DNA of 64,000 nucleotides from JBKECP01 sp047974765 (GTDB taxonomy: Bacteria; Pseudomonadota; Gammaproteobacteria; Pseudomonadales; Halieaceae). This document shows, piece after piece, positions 34,025 to 42,875 of the stretch. Every line of letters starts with the position of its first letter. The first letter of the stretch is position 1. The notes under the pieces are model-generated. The model was not told the DNA's origin and made no database searches. It saw nothing but the letters and a program-made list of their open reading frames with translations. The translations under genes and the position numbers were made by a program. The stretch lies in NCBI GenBank assembly GCA_047974765.1, contig JBKECP010000020.1, positions 1-64,000 on the forward strand, given 5' to 3'.

Positions 34025-34417
34025 CTACTGACCAATGATGGCCAGAAGTGCGCCAGTGACGGCCATAATCAGTAGAGCCAGTACCGGCAGGATGGACAGA
34101 GCGAAACCCAGGCTGCGTTTGGCGGGTTCGCGCATATAGGCGCGCCAGTAAATATGCCGCCCGATAATATAGATGCCACCAATGGCTGTTACCACACTTG
34201 CAGGCCAGTAGTGGGAGGCTATCAACAGGGAAGGCAGCAGGGCGACTAATAGCTCAAGAGTGTTCATTTGCACACGATACATACGCTCAAACCCCTCATC
34301 ACCGGTGGTGGCGGGAGCTTGCAGGCCACTGCGAGCGCGGGTGCGGCCTGTAGCGGCTGCAAAAAAAACGTATTGCAGTACAGCCACCATCACAATCAAT
34401 TCTACAAAAGGCATCAT
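34025..34417 (-). CDS. MAPEG family membrane protein
   Basis: 130 residues with four predicted transmembrane helices. The MAPEG motif is seen in ERMYRVQMNTLELLVALLPSLL, corresponding to the conserved R-x-x-N-x-x-E segment, and in IYIIGRHIYWRAYMREPAKRSLGF. The family includes microsomal glutathione transferase-like proteins; bacterial members are mostly uncharacterised. Two adjacent ATGs (34417 and 34414) follow GGGAGAGA; the second has the better spacing. An ATG at 34468 would add a non-conserved extension. Confidence 0.87.
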   Translation of the reverse strand: MMPFVELIVMVAVLQYVFFAAATGRTRARSGLQAPATTGDEGFERMYRVQMNTLELLVALLPSLLIASHYWPASVVTAIGGIYIIGRHIYWRAYMREPAKRSLGFALSILPVLALLIMAVTGALLAIIGQ

Positions 34418-34556
34418 TCTCTCCCGGACAATTCCCTGGTGTCGATTTAGTAGCAACCAAGTGCCCATGCTACCGGCACGATCAATCTTCGCTATAATGG
34501 CTGTGTTTTGGTTACAGAATCAACCCGCAATGTTGTAATGCGCATTCAGTGAGCAT

Positions 34557-35561
34557 GTGTTCAGTGAGAAAACCGTGAGAGACAGCGATCGTATCCCTAG
34601 TGTACAGATACACAGTGGTGAAAAATTTACTAATCAGCGTGGAATCACCGCGATCAAGGATGGCATCAAAGCCAGTGCTCGGCAAGGTCAGCGCCTGAGT
34701 AAGCCTGACTGGCTGCGCATTCGTGCCCGCGGTGGTCCGGTTTATGAAAAGGTCAAGGGCATCGTTCATAAGCATCGTTTGGCGACGGTCTGTGAAGAAG
34801 CCAAGTGTCCCAATATGAGTGAGTGCTGGAGTGCAGGTACTGCCACCATTATGTTGATGGGTGACGTCTGTACGCGTGCCTGTCGTTTCTGTTCGGTTAA
34901 TACTGGCAATCCCAAAGGTTGGCTGGACAAAGATGAACCAGCCAATACAGCGCGATCGGTGGCTCTGATGGGGCTTAAATATGTGGTGTTGACCTCGGTT
35001 AACCGGGATGATTTGCCCGATGGTGGCGCTGGCCACTATGCGGACTGCGTGCGCAGAATCCGAAAGGAGAACCCGGAAACCGCCGTAGAGGCTTTGACCC
35101 CTGATTTTCTCGGGGTGCTGGCTGATGTGGAAACTGTGGTTGACTCTGGTATTCAGGTTTTTGCCCAAAACGTTGAAACGGTGCGTCGGCTGACCCATCC
35201 GGTGCGTGATCCGCGCGCCAGCTATGAGCAGACCCTCAATGTGCTCGCTCACGCCAAGGCTCACCGGCCCGAGGTATTAACCAAAACGAGCCTGATGCTT
35301 GGACTGGGCGAGTGTGATGAGGAAATCCTTGAAACCATGGATAATTTACGTGCTGCCAACGTTGATATTCTCACTCTGGGGCAGTACCTCCAACCCACCA
35401 GTCATCACTACCCCATTGATCGCTATGTCAGCCCGCAGGCGTTTGAACAATACCGCCTGTGGGGGCTGGAACGTGGATTTGTTGAGGTGGTGTCCGGTGT
35501 TTTTGTGCGCTCCAGTTATCGTGCCGAACAGGTGCTTGAAGGTAATAATGTCGGGCTTTGA
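34557..35561 (+). CDS. lipA: Lipoyl synthase LipA
   Basis: 334-residue radical-SAM enzyme that inserts two sulfur atoms into octanoyl groups on lipoate-dependent enzymes. The auxiliary cluster Cys residues are in CEEAKCPNMSEC, and the radical-SAM CxxxCxxC motif is CTRACRFC at residues 104-111. RSSYRAEQ near the C-terminus carries the conserved Ser cluster ligand. The start is GTG at 34557, with GTG 34575 as an alternative; neither has a strong ribosome-binding site. lipB is not adjacent, which is unusual since lipB and lipA are commonly neighbours. Confidence 0.96.
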   Translation: MFSEKTVRDSDRIPSVQIHSGEKFTNQRGITAIKDGIKASARQGQRLSKPDWLRIRARGGPVYEKVKGIVHKHRLATVCEEAKCPNMSECWSAGTATIMLMGDVCTRACRFCSVNTGNPKGWLDKDEPANTARSVALMGLKYVVLTSVNRDDLPDGGAGHYADCVRRIRKENPETAVEALTPDFLGVLADVETVVDSGIQVFAQNVETVRRLTHPVRDPRASYEQTLNVLAHAKAHRPEVLTKTSLMLGLGECDEEILETMDNLRAANVDILTLGQYLQPTSHHYPIDRYVSPQAFEQYRLWGLERGFVEVVSGVFVRSSYRAEQVLEGNNVGL

Positions 35562-35569
35562 GGGCAATC

Positions 35570-36364
35570 TCACCACTGATAGTTAATTTCTATACGATGG
35601 TCGCCATCGGCGAAGTCAACCTTGGTGTTCCAGTTGGCAAAGTAGCGAATATTGGTGCGGGGGTTGATCTGATAGGAGATGGCCAGTTCATGGGTTAGCA
35701 GGTGACTGTCACCGGCGTAATAACCATCCTGATAGTTGCTTGAGCCTGAGAAGGTGTGTAAATAAAGAGGATTGTAATTCAGCCAGATATTGCGGCTCAA
35801 AGTGGCTTTGGCATACATACCCGCAACAGCGAAAGTACCGAGAATTTCATAGCCATCATCGCTCACCTCGTTGGCAATGGTTACACCGGCGCCGAGCAGT
35901 GGATAGAAGTTGATGGCACCGAGAACAGGCGGCATGGCTTTTATAAAGCTGTATGAAGTATCCAGTGCGTCGGCATCGACGTTGTAACTCATGTCCAGCT
36001 GGGTGCCCACGCCTTTGGCTACGGCCACTTTAAAGTTTCGGAAGCGAAATGAGTCGATGCTGTTGTCAACATTCCGATAAAGCGGTTTGTCACTGTCGCG
36101 GATATCAAACAGCTCACCACCGATCCCTTTTATTTCAATAACATTCTGGGCTGCATAGCCTGGTGTGGAGGGTTTGTAAGTCTGGCCAAACTTGATGTTC
36201 ATACCTTTGTCTGTAACACCCAGTCCGGTCTGGGTAAATACGGCCAGTGGATCTGACATATCCTGTAGTGCTTCTGTTTCTGTCGTTTCTGCATGGCTTG
36301 GTACAAAACCGGCCATGGTTATAATTGTGATAATAAATAATGGGATATTTTTACATCTGCGCAT
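35570..36364 (-). CDS. Outer-membrane beta-barrel-like protein, unknown
   Basis: 264 residues. A signal peptide is visible (IPLFIITIITMAGFVPSHA, cleavage after SHA near residue 25). The mature part alternates polar and hydrophobic residues, with recurrent strand-like segments such as FRFRNFKVAVAKGVGTQLDM, GTFAVAGMYAKATLSRNIWL, HELAISYQINPRTNIRYFAN and HRIEINYQW. The C-terminal aromatic residue is typical of outer-membrane barrels. No family is recognised. It is convergent with lipA, nine bases away, and has its own 220-base upstream region. Confidence 0.65.
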   Translation of the reverse strand: MRRCKNIPLFIITIITMAGFVPSHAETTETEALQDMSDPLAVFTQTGLGVTDKGMNIKFGQTYKPSTPGYAAQNVIEIKGIGGELFDIRDSDKPLYRNVDNSIDSFRFRNFKVAVAKGVGTQLDMSYNVDADALDTSYSFIKAMPPVLGAINFYPLLGAGVTIANEVSDDGYEILGTFAVAGMYAKATLSRNIWLNYNPLYLHTFSGSSNYQDGYYAGDSHLLTHELAISYQINPRTNIRYFANWNTKVDFADGDHRIEINYQW

Positions 36365-36587
36365 ATCAGAGCCTGGGTAGGAACGGGTGTTAATTACAAG
36401 TGTGACGCAATGGCATAAATGGTATGCAGGGATTGCGTAATGTTTACCGGTTTTGATTGGGGGAGAGTTTAGCCAAACAGAACATTTTTTTCACGGCTCC
36501 GTCCTGCCTGTAAATTTGATGGCAATCAATATTACTGCTGGTAGTAGCGAACCTTTCTGGTTCAGACTGATGTCCAGTAAGTGGAGC

Positions 36588-38189
36588 TCATGTCGGTACC
36601 AGTATTGTGTCTTTAGGTTCCGGCAGCATATCGGGATAGTCCAGTGTGTAATGCAGGCCACGACTTTCCTTGCGGGTCATTGCACAGCGAATCATCAGTT
36701 GGGCCACCATTGCCAGATTGCGTAGCTCCAGCAGATCATTGCTGACCTTGTAATTGCTGTAATATTCGGCAATTTCTGCCTGTAGCAGCTCAATGCGATG
36801 CTCGGCTCGTTGCAAGCGCTTGTTGGTGCGTACAATACCAACGTAATCCCACATAAAGCGCCGTAATTCATCCCAGTTGTGAGAGATTACAACATCTTCA
36901 TCCGAGTTGGTAACCTGGCTTTCATCCCAGGCAGGTGCAGCCTGTGGCGTGGGTATATGGTCGATAACGTCGACAATATGGTCGGCAGCGGACTGGGCAA
37001 AAACAATACATTCGAGCAGGGAATTGCTCGCCATCCGATTAGCTCCGTGCAGGCCTGTGCAGGAAGCCTCACCAATCGCATAGAGACCGCTGATGTCGGT
37101 TTTTCCCCTGATGTCGACTACGATACCTCCGCAGGTGTAATGCGCTGCCGGTACAACAGGAATGGGTTCGGCACTGATATCGATACCAAAATCGGCACAC
37201 TGACGACTAATGGTAGGAAAGTGCTCTTCAAGAAAATCCCTGGATTTATGGGAAATATCGAGAAAGACGCAGTCGATACCCAGGCGTTTCATTTCATGGT
37301 CAATAGCCCGGGCCACAATGTCCCGCGGCGCCAGTTCGGCCCGATTGTCAAAGCGAGGCATGAAAGCTTCGCCATTGGGCAGCAGCAGGCGGCCACCCTC
37401 ACCACGAATGGCTTCTGTAATCAGAAAAGACTTGGCTTTTGGGTGGTACAGGCAAGTGGGATGGAACTGATTGAATTCAAGATTGGCAACCCGGCAGCCG
37501 GCCCGCCAGGCCATGGCGATGCCGTCACCGCTGGCGCCATCAGGGTTACTGGTATAGAGGTAGGCTTTGCTGGCGCCTCCAGTTGCCAGCACTACAGTGC
37601 TGGATTGAAACAGTTCTACATGCCCGCTCTGGCGATTTAGTACATAGGCACCCTGGCAGCGACCTTCACTCACGACCAGATCAACGGCAACACGGTGAGT
37701 GAAAATATCGATGTTGTCGGCAGCCAGAGCTTTTTCTGTCAGCACTTCTGAAATGGCCTGGCCAGTGCGGTCGGCGGCATGGATGATACGACGGTGACTG
37801 TGTCCGCCTTCCATGGTCAGGTGAAATTCATCGGCGTGAGCCGGGTCTGGACGATGGTCAAAATCCACTCCCTGTGCCACTAGCCATTCGACACACTGGC
37901 GACTATTGCCAACAGTAAACTCAACGGCTTCGCGACGGCACAGACCGGCTCCGGCAATAAGGGTATCCTGGACGTGGGAATCGGTACTGTCTTTGGTGTC
38001 GAGGACGGCGGCCATGCCGCCCTGGGCCCAGTAGGTTGAGCCCTGATTCAGCTCCGCCTTTGACAACAGGGCGATACGCAGCCTGGAGGGCAGGCGTAGT
38101 GCCAGGCTGAGACCGGCCGCACCACTGCCGATCACCAGGACATCGTGAGTGTAGTTTGGGGTATCTGTAAATAAGGAATTTGTGGACAT
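36588..38189 (-). CDS. nadB: L-aspartate oxidase
   Basis: 533-residue FAD enzyme that oxidises aspartate to iminoaspartate, the first step of NAD synthesis. The FAD-binding GSGAAGLSLALRL is near residue 25, the active-site region TYWAQGGMAAV near 58 and the substrate-binding GGHSHRRIIHAADRTG near 130. HYTCGGIVVD and LYAIGEASCTGLHGANRMASNSLLE are also kept. ATG 38189 fits the family; ATG 38240 would extend it into the promoter region. It is divergent from rpoE, the same arrangement as nadB-rpoE in enteric bacteria and many other gammaproteobacteria. Confidence 0.96.
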   Translation of the reverse strand: MSTNSLFTDTPNYTHDVLVIGSGAAGLSLALRLPSRLRIALLSKAELNQGSTYWAQGGMAAVLDTKDSTDSHVQDTLIAGAGLCRREAVEFTVGNSRQCVEWLVAQGVDFDHRPDPAHADEFHLTMEGGHSHRRIIHAADRTGQAISEVLTEKALAADNIDIFTHRVAVDLVVSEGRCQGAYVLNRQSGHVELFQSSTVVLATGGASKAYLYTSNPDGASGDGIAMAWRAGCRVANLEFNQFHPTCLYHPKAKSFLITEAIRGEGGRLLLPNGEAFMPRFDNRAELAPRDIVARAIDHEMKRLGIDCVFLDISHKSRDFLEEHFPTISRQCADFGIDISAEPIPVVPAAHYTCGGIVVDIRGKTDISGLYAIGEASCTGLHGANRMASNSLLECIVFAQSAADHIVDVIDHIPTPQAAPAWDESQVTNSDEDVVISHNWDELRRFMWDYVGIVRTNKRLQRAEHRIELLQAEIAEYYSNYKVSNDLLELRNLAMVAQLMIRCAMTRKESRGLHYTLDYPDMLPEPKDTILVPT

Positions 38190-38313
38190 ATATCGGGCTT
38201 GCCGCTTTTTTCGGTGACTTATATCATGTATCTCAATCACTTACATGGGTACTGTGTTACGTTGGTCAGTATATAGCAGGAGCTGTGAAATCAGAAAATC
38301 GTCGATTGACGGG

Positions 38314-38341
38314 GGAACTTTTTATAACGCAAGCTCTCTCA
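38314..38341 (+). promoter_or_regulatory. Putative sigma-E promoter of rpoE
   Basis: GGAACTT at 38314-38320 matches the sigma-E -35 element and TCTCA at 38337-38341 matches the -10 element (TCTGA) at one mismatch, with a 16-base spacer. It lies 113 bases ahead of rpoE, as expected for autoregulation of the operon. Confidence 0.7.
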
Positions 38342-38453
38342 AACACAGCTCCGAAACGATGCTATTACCCTGTTGTGGTGGTGACCAGAGCCGGAGCAGG
38401 TACTTGAATAATGCCAAGGCAGGAATGTCAGACAATACGGAGAACAAATAGAC

Positions 38454-39038
38454 ATGACTGCCGCAGTGACGGATAAGCAGCTTGTTGCCAAGGTGCAAAA
38501 GGGTGATGCGCGCGCCTTTGATGTACTTGTTTTGAAGTATCAGCACAAAATTTTAGGTTTGATCAGTCGCTATGTACACGACCATGATGAAGTTCAGGAT
38601 GTGGCCCAGGAGGCTTTTATCAAGGCTTATCGTGCACTGCCCAACTTCCGGGGTGAGAGCGCTTTTTATACCTGGCTCTACCGCATTGCGATCAATACAG
38701 CCAAGAACCATCTTGTATCCCGTTCCCGGCGCCCACCGGGTAGTGATGTGGAGGTTGAAGATGCGGAATACTACGAAGGTGGCGAAGCTTTGCGTGATAT
38801 CGAAACTCCCGAAGCTGCACTTTATGGTGCCGAATTAAAAATGGTTGTGGATAGAGCAATTAAAGAGTTACCGGATGATTTGCGTACTGCGGTAACTTTG
38901 CGTGAATTTGATGGTCTTAGCTATGAGGATATTGCCGAAATCATGGATTGTCCGGTGGGTACGGTTCGCTCGCGGATATTCAGAGCGCGTGAAGCCATCG
39001 ACAAACAGGTACGGCAACAAATAGAGGGCTTGGGTTAA
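38454..39038 (+). CDS. rpoE: RNA polymerase sigma-E factor (RpoE/AlgU)
   Basis: 194-residue ECF sigma factor. Region 2 has VLKYQHKILGLISRYVHDHDEVQDVAQEAFIKAYRALPNFRG, containing the -10 recognition helix, and region 4 has REFDGLSYEDIAEIMDCPVGTVRSRIFRARE. It directs the envelope-stress response. The start is ATG 38454. It heads the operon rpoE-rseA-rseB-rseC-degP, the Pseudomonas algU-mucABCD arrangement. Confidence 0.97.
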   Translation: MTAAVTDKQLVAKVQKGDARAFDVLVLKYQHKILGLISRYVHDHDEVQDVAQEAFIKAYRALPNFRGESAFYTWLYRIAINTAKNHLVSRSRRPPGSDVEVEDAEYYEGGEALRDIETPEAALYGAELKMVVDRAIKELPDDLRTAVTLREFDGLSYEDIAEIMDCPVGTVRSRIFRAREAIDKQVRQQIEGLG

Positions 39039-39084
39039 AGCATGTTTTTGGATACACGATGCAACCCACAGGAGGGCAGCAATA

Positions 39085-39687
39085 ATGACTGAGCACTTGC
39101 GGGAATCACTTTCTGCGATGATGGACGGCGAGGCCAATGAATTGGAGCTGGAGCGTGTTTTGCGTCAGGTGGGTGAAGACACCGAGCTGCGCAGAACCTG
39201 GGTGCGCTACCATGCTGTTCGGACAGCCTGTCAGGGTCAGCCGCTTACTCCCTGTACGATAGATATTTCCGGTGGTGTCCGCGAGGCAATTGCCAAAGAA
39301 ACATGGGTACTGCCCAGAATATCGCGCTGGCAGCATCTGCTGCGTCCCGTTGGCAGTCTTGCTGTTGCCGCTTCGGTTGCCGCTGCTGTTATTGTCGGTG
39401 GACAGCAGATTTCCCTGCCGGGTAATGTCGCAGGTACACCTGAGGAAGCGGCGGTTACCGGTGGTGTATCGCCGGTGGGTATGGTCAACAGTTTTGGTGC
39501 CACGTCTGTGCGCGCCAGTTATGGTACGCAATCGGTACCGGTGCTACAGCCTGCCACTCGCACGGCTTATCACGAACTGGCTCGCCAGCGGATGATGCAG
39601 TATTCCCAGGATCATGCCGAACAGGCGGCGCTCAATACGCCCCAGGGTTTACTGCCATTCGCCCGTGTTCAACAAATCAGGGAGTGA
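39085..39687 (+). CDS. rseA: Anti-sigma-E factor RseA (MucA)
   Basis: 200 residues. The cytoplasmic N-terminal domain has the family opening LRESLSAMMDGEANELELERVLRQ, which binds the sigma factor. A single transmembrane helix follows at about residues 90-110 (GSLAVAASVAAAVIVGG), and the periplasmic C-terminal domain ends in YSQDHAEQAALNTPQGLLPFARVQQIRE. Stress-induced proteolysis releases RpoE. The ribosome-binding site ACAGGAGGG precedes it. It follows rpoE by 46 bases. Confidence 0.93.
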   Translation: MTEHLRESLSAMMDGEANELELERVLRQVGEDTELRRTWVRYHAVRTACQGQPLTPCTIDISGGVREAIAKETWVLPRISRWQHLLRPVGSLAVAASVAAAVIVGGQQISLPGNVAGTPEEAAVTGGVSPVGMVNSFGATSVRASYGTQSVPVLQPATRTAYHELARQRMMQYSQDHAEQAALNTPQGLLPFARVQQIRE

Positions 39688-39694
39688 CATACAC

Positions 39695-40663
39695 TTGATT
39701 TATTGCAGGCAGCTGGTTTTCTGTTTAACGCTGGGTGGCCTGGCTGGTCTGCTGCCGACAAGCGTTTTAGCACAGAGCTGTCCAGATGTCAGCAAAGAAG
39801 CTCTGAAGTGGCTCGATCGCATGTCTCACAGCAGCCATCATATTGCCTATCATGGTGTGGTTACGCTGCAGCGGGGAGATGATATGCAGGTGATGCAAAT
39901 CTCCCATTCAGTCAATGGTGATGCAGCCTCGGAAGAGTTGACCAAGCTGACGGGGCAGGGCGCACAGGTGATTCGTGAAAGACATCCATTGCAATGTCTG
40001 CACACAGGTCCCCGCCTGTTGCAGATCGAAACTACCCTGTCTGCCAGCAGCAGTGACAATAACTGTGGCGTGGGCCGTTACTATCGTTTTTCAGTGATGC
40101 CGGGTGAGCGTATTGCCGGGCGGCGGGCAGTTACAATTAATGTTGAGCCCCGGGATATGTATCGCTATGGTTATCGCATGGAACTCGATAGTGAAACGGG
40201 GCTGTTATTGCGCTCAACAACAATCGGTCGCGGCCAGATAGCACTGGAGCGCTTCCAGTTCGCCAATCTTTCCTATGGTTCGCCACTACCTGCTGATATC
40301 AGTAATGAAGATGTTGAACTGATCCATGAGGCCTCTCACCCGGATATGACAGCAGCTGGTACGAGGGTTTCACCCGTTGCCTGGGCACTTGGCTGGCTGC
40401 CGTCGGGTTTTGCCGTTACTGAACCGACGCCAGGCAGTCGTGGCCGGTTGACCTATACAGATGGTCTTGCTGCCTTTTCTGTGTTTGTTGAACCTTTGTC
40501 TACTGCGATCAAACCCGGCGAAGGTGTTGCCCGGGAGGGGAGTACCATGTCCTACACCCGGGGTTTGGAACTTGATGGCCGCCCTATACTGGTGACGGTG
40601 ATTGGTGAAGTACCTGTCAACACCGCACGAATGGTGGCGGATTCTATTCACTGGATGCGCTAG
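39695..40663 (+). CDS. rseB: Sigma-E regulatory periplasmic protein RseB (MucB)
   Basis: 322 residues from a TTG start eight bases after the rseA stop, with GGGAG ten bases ahead. Earlier in-frame starts would overlap rseA and give no signal peptide. The signal peptide is FCLTLGGLAGLLPTSVLA. The mature protein has the MucB/RseB lipid-binding fold: ALKWLDRMSHSSHHIAYHGVV and DMYRYGYRMELDSETGLLLRS in the large domain, and WALGWLPSGFAVTEP and TYTDGLAAFSVFVEP in the small domain. It shields RseA from cleavage and responds to misfolded lipopolysaccharide intermediates. Its stop overlaps the rseC start (TAGTG). Confidence 0.93.
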   Translation: MIYCRQLVFCLTLGGLAGLLPTSVLAQSCPDVSKEALKWLDRMSHSSHHIAYHGVVTLQRGDDMQVMQISHSVNGDAASEELTKLTGQGAQVIRERHPLQCLHTGPRLLQIETTLSASSSDNNCGVGRYYRFSVMPGERIAGRRAVTINVEPRDMYRYGYRMELDSETGLLLRSTTIGRGQIALERFQFANLSYGSPLPADISNEDVELIHEASHPDMTAAGTRVSPVAWALGWLPSGFAVTEPTPGSRGRLTYTDGLAAFSVFVEPLSTAIKPGEGVAREGSTMSYTRGLELDGRPILVTVIGEVPVNTARMVADSIHWMR

Positions 40664-41142
40664 TGCTGATTGAATCTGGCAAAATAGTTGCCCTGGCTGA
40701 TCAGGTGCTGTGGGTTGAAACTTTACGCCGCAGCGCCTGTGGTAGCTGTGCTGTGCAAAGTGCTTGTGGTCATGGTCTGCTCAATCGTATGGGAAGTGCC
40801 CGCCGACACCGTGTTCGTGTCTTGGCCGCAGATATTGATATTGACCAATATCAGGTGGGTGATACCGTCGAAATTGCCATTTCCGAAACAGTTTTTGTAC
40901 AGGCCTCACTGGTGGTTTATCTGTTGCCTCTACTGCTGATGTTGGTTGCAACACTAATCACTGAAGCCTTTTGGCCCACCGTTGAAACAGCGGCACTGAT
41001 CGGTGCCGGTAGTGGCCTGCTGGCGGGTCTGTTATTGGTACGTTTACATGCTTTCAGATATCGCCATGATACCCGTCTGCAACCAAAATTGTATTCACAC
41101 CGCAGTACGTCTACAGGTGTAGAACCGCTTCAGCTGCTGTAA
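40663..41142 (+). CDS. rseC: SoxR-reducing system/positive regulator RseC (MucC)
   Basis: 159-residue inner-membrane protein. The Cys-rich N-terminus is RRSACGSCAVQSACGHGLL, followed by two membrane helices (SLVVYLLPLLLMLVATLI and LIGAGSGLLAGLLLV) and a polar tail. GTG start overlapping the rseB stop by one base. RseC is a minor modulator of the sigma-E regulon and, in E. coli, works with the Rsx complex to keep SoxR reduced. Confidence 0.92.
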   Translation: MLIESGKIVALADQVLWVETLRRSACGSCAVQSACGHGLLNRMGSARRHRVRVLAADIDIDQYQVGDTVEIAISETVFVQASLVVYLLPLLLMLVATLITEAFWPTVETAALIGAGSGLLAGLLLVRLHAFRYRHDTRLQPKLYSHRSTSTGVEPLQLL

Positions 41143-41224
41143 TTGGCATTGGTAATTTTGAACTCCTGTCATATTGTTCTCTCTAAAAAGTCATTAGCAA
41201 CAACCTAGGAAATTGGATTGAAGT

Positions 41225-42628
41225 ATGAAACGACTTACTCATAGCTATGCACTGTGTCTGTGCCTGCTTGGCGGACTGTTTTCTAACGTGGCCAGTGCCG
41301 CCCAGCTGCCGGAGTTTCGTCAGATTGTCGCTGACAATTCACCGGCAGTAGTCAAGATTATTGTTGAGCATACGGGGGCTCGCCCGGCGGGACCTGCACA
41401 GCAGGAAATTCCTGAATATCTGCGCCGCTTTTTTAACTTTCCAGACAACTCCCAGGGGCAGCAGCGTCGCTCAATGGGGGTTGGCTCGGGCTTTATCCTG
41501 TCAAAGGATGGCTACGTCGTCACGAATAATCATGTCGTTGAAGGTGCCAGCTCAGTACTGGTGCGCCTGCTTGATCGCCGGGAGTTCGAGGCGGAAGTCA
41601 TTGGAACTGACCCGCGTTCAGACCTCGCGCTGTTACGGGTAGAAGCTGATAATTTACCGCTATTGAAACTGGCCGCTGATGATAACCTGGCTGTGGGTGA
41701 ATGGGTGCTGGCCATTGGTTCACCCTTTGGTCTGGATTATTCGGTAACGGCAGGTATTGTCAGTGCCAAGGGACGCAGCCTGCCCACCGAGCAAGGTGAA
41801 AATTATGTGCCCTTTATTCAGACCGATGTCGCTATCAACCCGGGTAATTCGGGCGGCCCGCTGTTTAATCTTGAGGGTGAGGTGGTTGGTGTCAACTCGC
41901 AAATCTTTACCCGTAGCGGTGGCTCCATCGGCCTGTCCTTTGCCATTCCGGTGAGTGTGGTTCGCAACGTGGTTGATCAGCTTAAATCAGAGGGGCGTGT
42001 AACCCGCGGCTGGCTCGGTGTAAGTATTCAGGATATTAGCAAGACACTGGCAGAATCTTTTGGTCTGGACCGCCCCGGAGGAGCACTGGTTGCACAGGTG
42101 TCTGATAACAGCCCGGCGGAAAAGGCCGGCCTGGAAGCCGGTGATGTCATCCTTGAATTTGACGGTAAAAAAATTGCCAATTCTGCTGATCTGCCCCATG
42201 TGGTTGGACTGATTGCTCCAGGCAAAACGGTTAATGTTGAAATACTTCGGAACCAGAAAGCGCGCACCTTGAAGGTGAAGGTGGGCGGTCTGGATGCTGA
42301 TGACAGTTTTTCTTTGACACCAACGGGAGGCAAAGAAGTCAGCGGTGGCCGCCTGGGTCTTCTGGTTGAGCCTGCCGGTGCAGACCTGCTTGAACGTCTG
42401 GGTATTAATGGTGGCGTACAGGTCAAGCAGGTCAAGCCGGGATCGGCAGCTGATGAGGCGGGTATTGCTCAGGGGGATGTCATCACGTTAATTGGTTCAA
42501 GCCCGGTGACGAGCGTTGAAGCATTTGACAAGGCTGTTGGCAAACTCAAAAGCGGTGTTTCAGTGCCAATGCGTCTGATACGTCGTGGTACCCCCTTGTT
42601 TATTGGTCTTAAAGTCACCGAAGACTGA
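41225..42628 (+). CDS. degP: Periplasmic serine protease DegP/MucD
   Basis: 467 residues. A signal peptide (LCLCLLGGLFSNVASA) is followed by a trypsin-like domain with catalytic His in TNNHVVEGA, Asp in DPRSDLALLR and Ser in NPGNSGGPLFN near residue 207. Two PDZ domains follow (GWLGVSIQDISKTLAESFGL and GVQVKQVKPGSAADEAG). It degrades or refolds misfolded envelope proteins and, as MucD, limits sigma-E activity. It starts 82 bases after rseC. A hairpin follows the stop. Confidence 0.95.
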   Translation: MKRLTHSYALCLCLLGGLFSNVASAAQLPEFRQIVADNSPAVVKIIVEHTGARPAGPAQQEIPEYLRRFFNFPDNSQGQQRRSMGVGSGFILSKDGYVVTNNHVVEGASSVLVRLLDRREFEAEVIGTDPRSDLALLRVEADNLPLLKLAADDNLAVGEWVLAIGSPFGLDYSVTAGIVSAKGRSLPTEQGENYVPFIQTDVAINPGNSGGPLFNLEGEVVGVNSQIFTRSGGSIGLSFAIPVSVVRNVVDQLKSEGRVTRGWLGVSIQDISKTLAESFGLDRPGGALVAQVSDNSPAEKAGLEAGDVILEFDGKKIANSADLPHVVGLIAPGKTVNVEILRNQKARTLKVKVGGLDADDSFSLTPTGGKEVSGGRLGLLVEPAGADLLERLGINGGVQVKQVKPGSAADEAGIAQGDVITLIGSSPVTSVEAFDKAVGKLKSGVSVPMRLIRRGTPLFIGLKVTED

Positions 42629-42644
42629 GGTAACACCGTACTTT

Positions 42645-42685
42645 ATGAACCGGTATCGTGTCGGATGCCGGTTCATTACTGATTT
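42645..42685 (+). terminator. Terminator after degP
   Basis: ATGAACCGG and CCGGTTCAT flank TATCGTGTCGGATG and form a stem, followed by TACTGATTTTT. The stem is good but the T-run is interrupted. It separates the rpoE operon from lepA. Confidence 0.6.
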
Positions 42686-42875
42686 TTACAGTGTTTTGGG
42701 TGGCGGGGATGCAGATCCTGCTTCGGCGTCACTGGCGTAGCAGGAGCCTTCGCATTGCGTTACAATCCGCCTCTTTTGGCCGCCCCGAATACTGGCGCTC
42801 AGGCGTCCCGCATGGGGCTTTCGTGAGTCCTGCGGGGTGAATCAACGCTGGCTATCTATACCGGGCTGCTACTGA

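Noticed and set aside
34512..35264. 250-codon minus-strand frame
   Set aside because: Antisense to lipA and without recognisable features.
36879..37640. 253-codon plus-strand frame
   Set aside because: Antisense to nadB, whose motifs are unmistakable.
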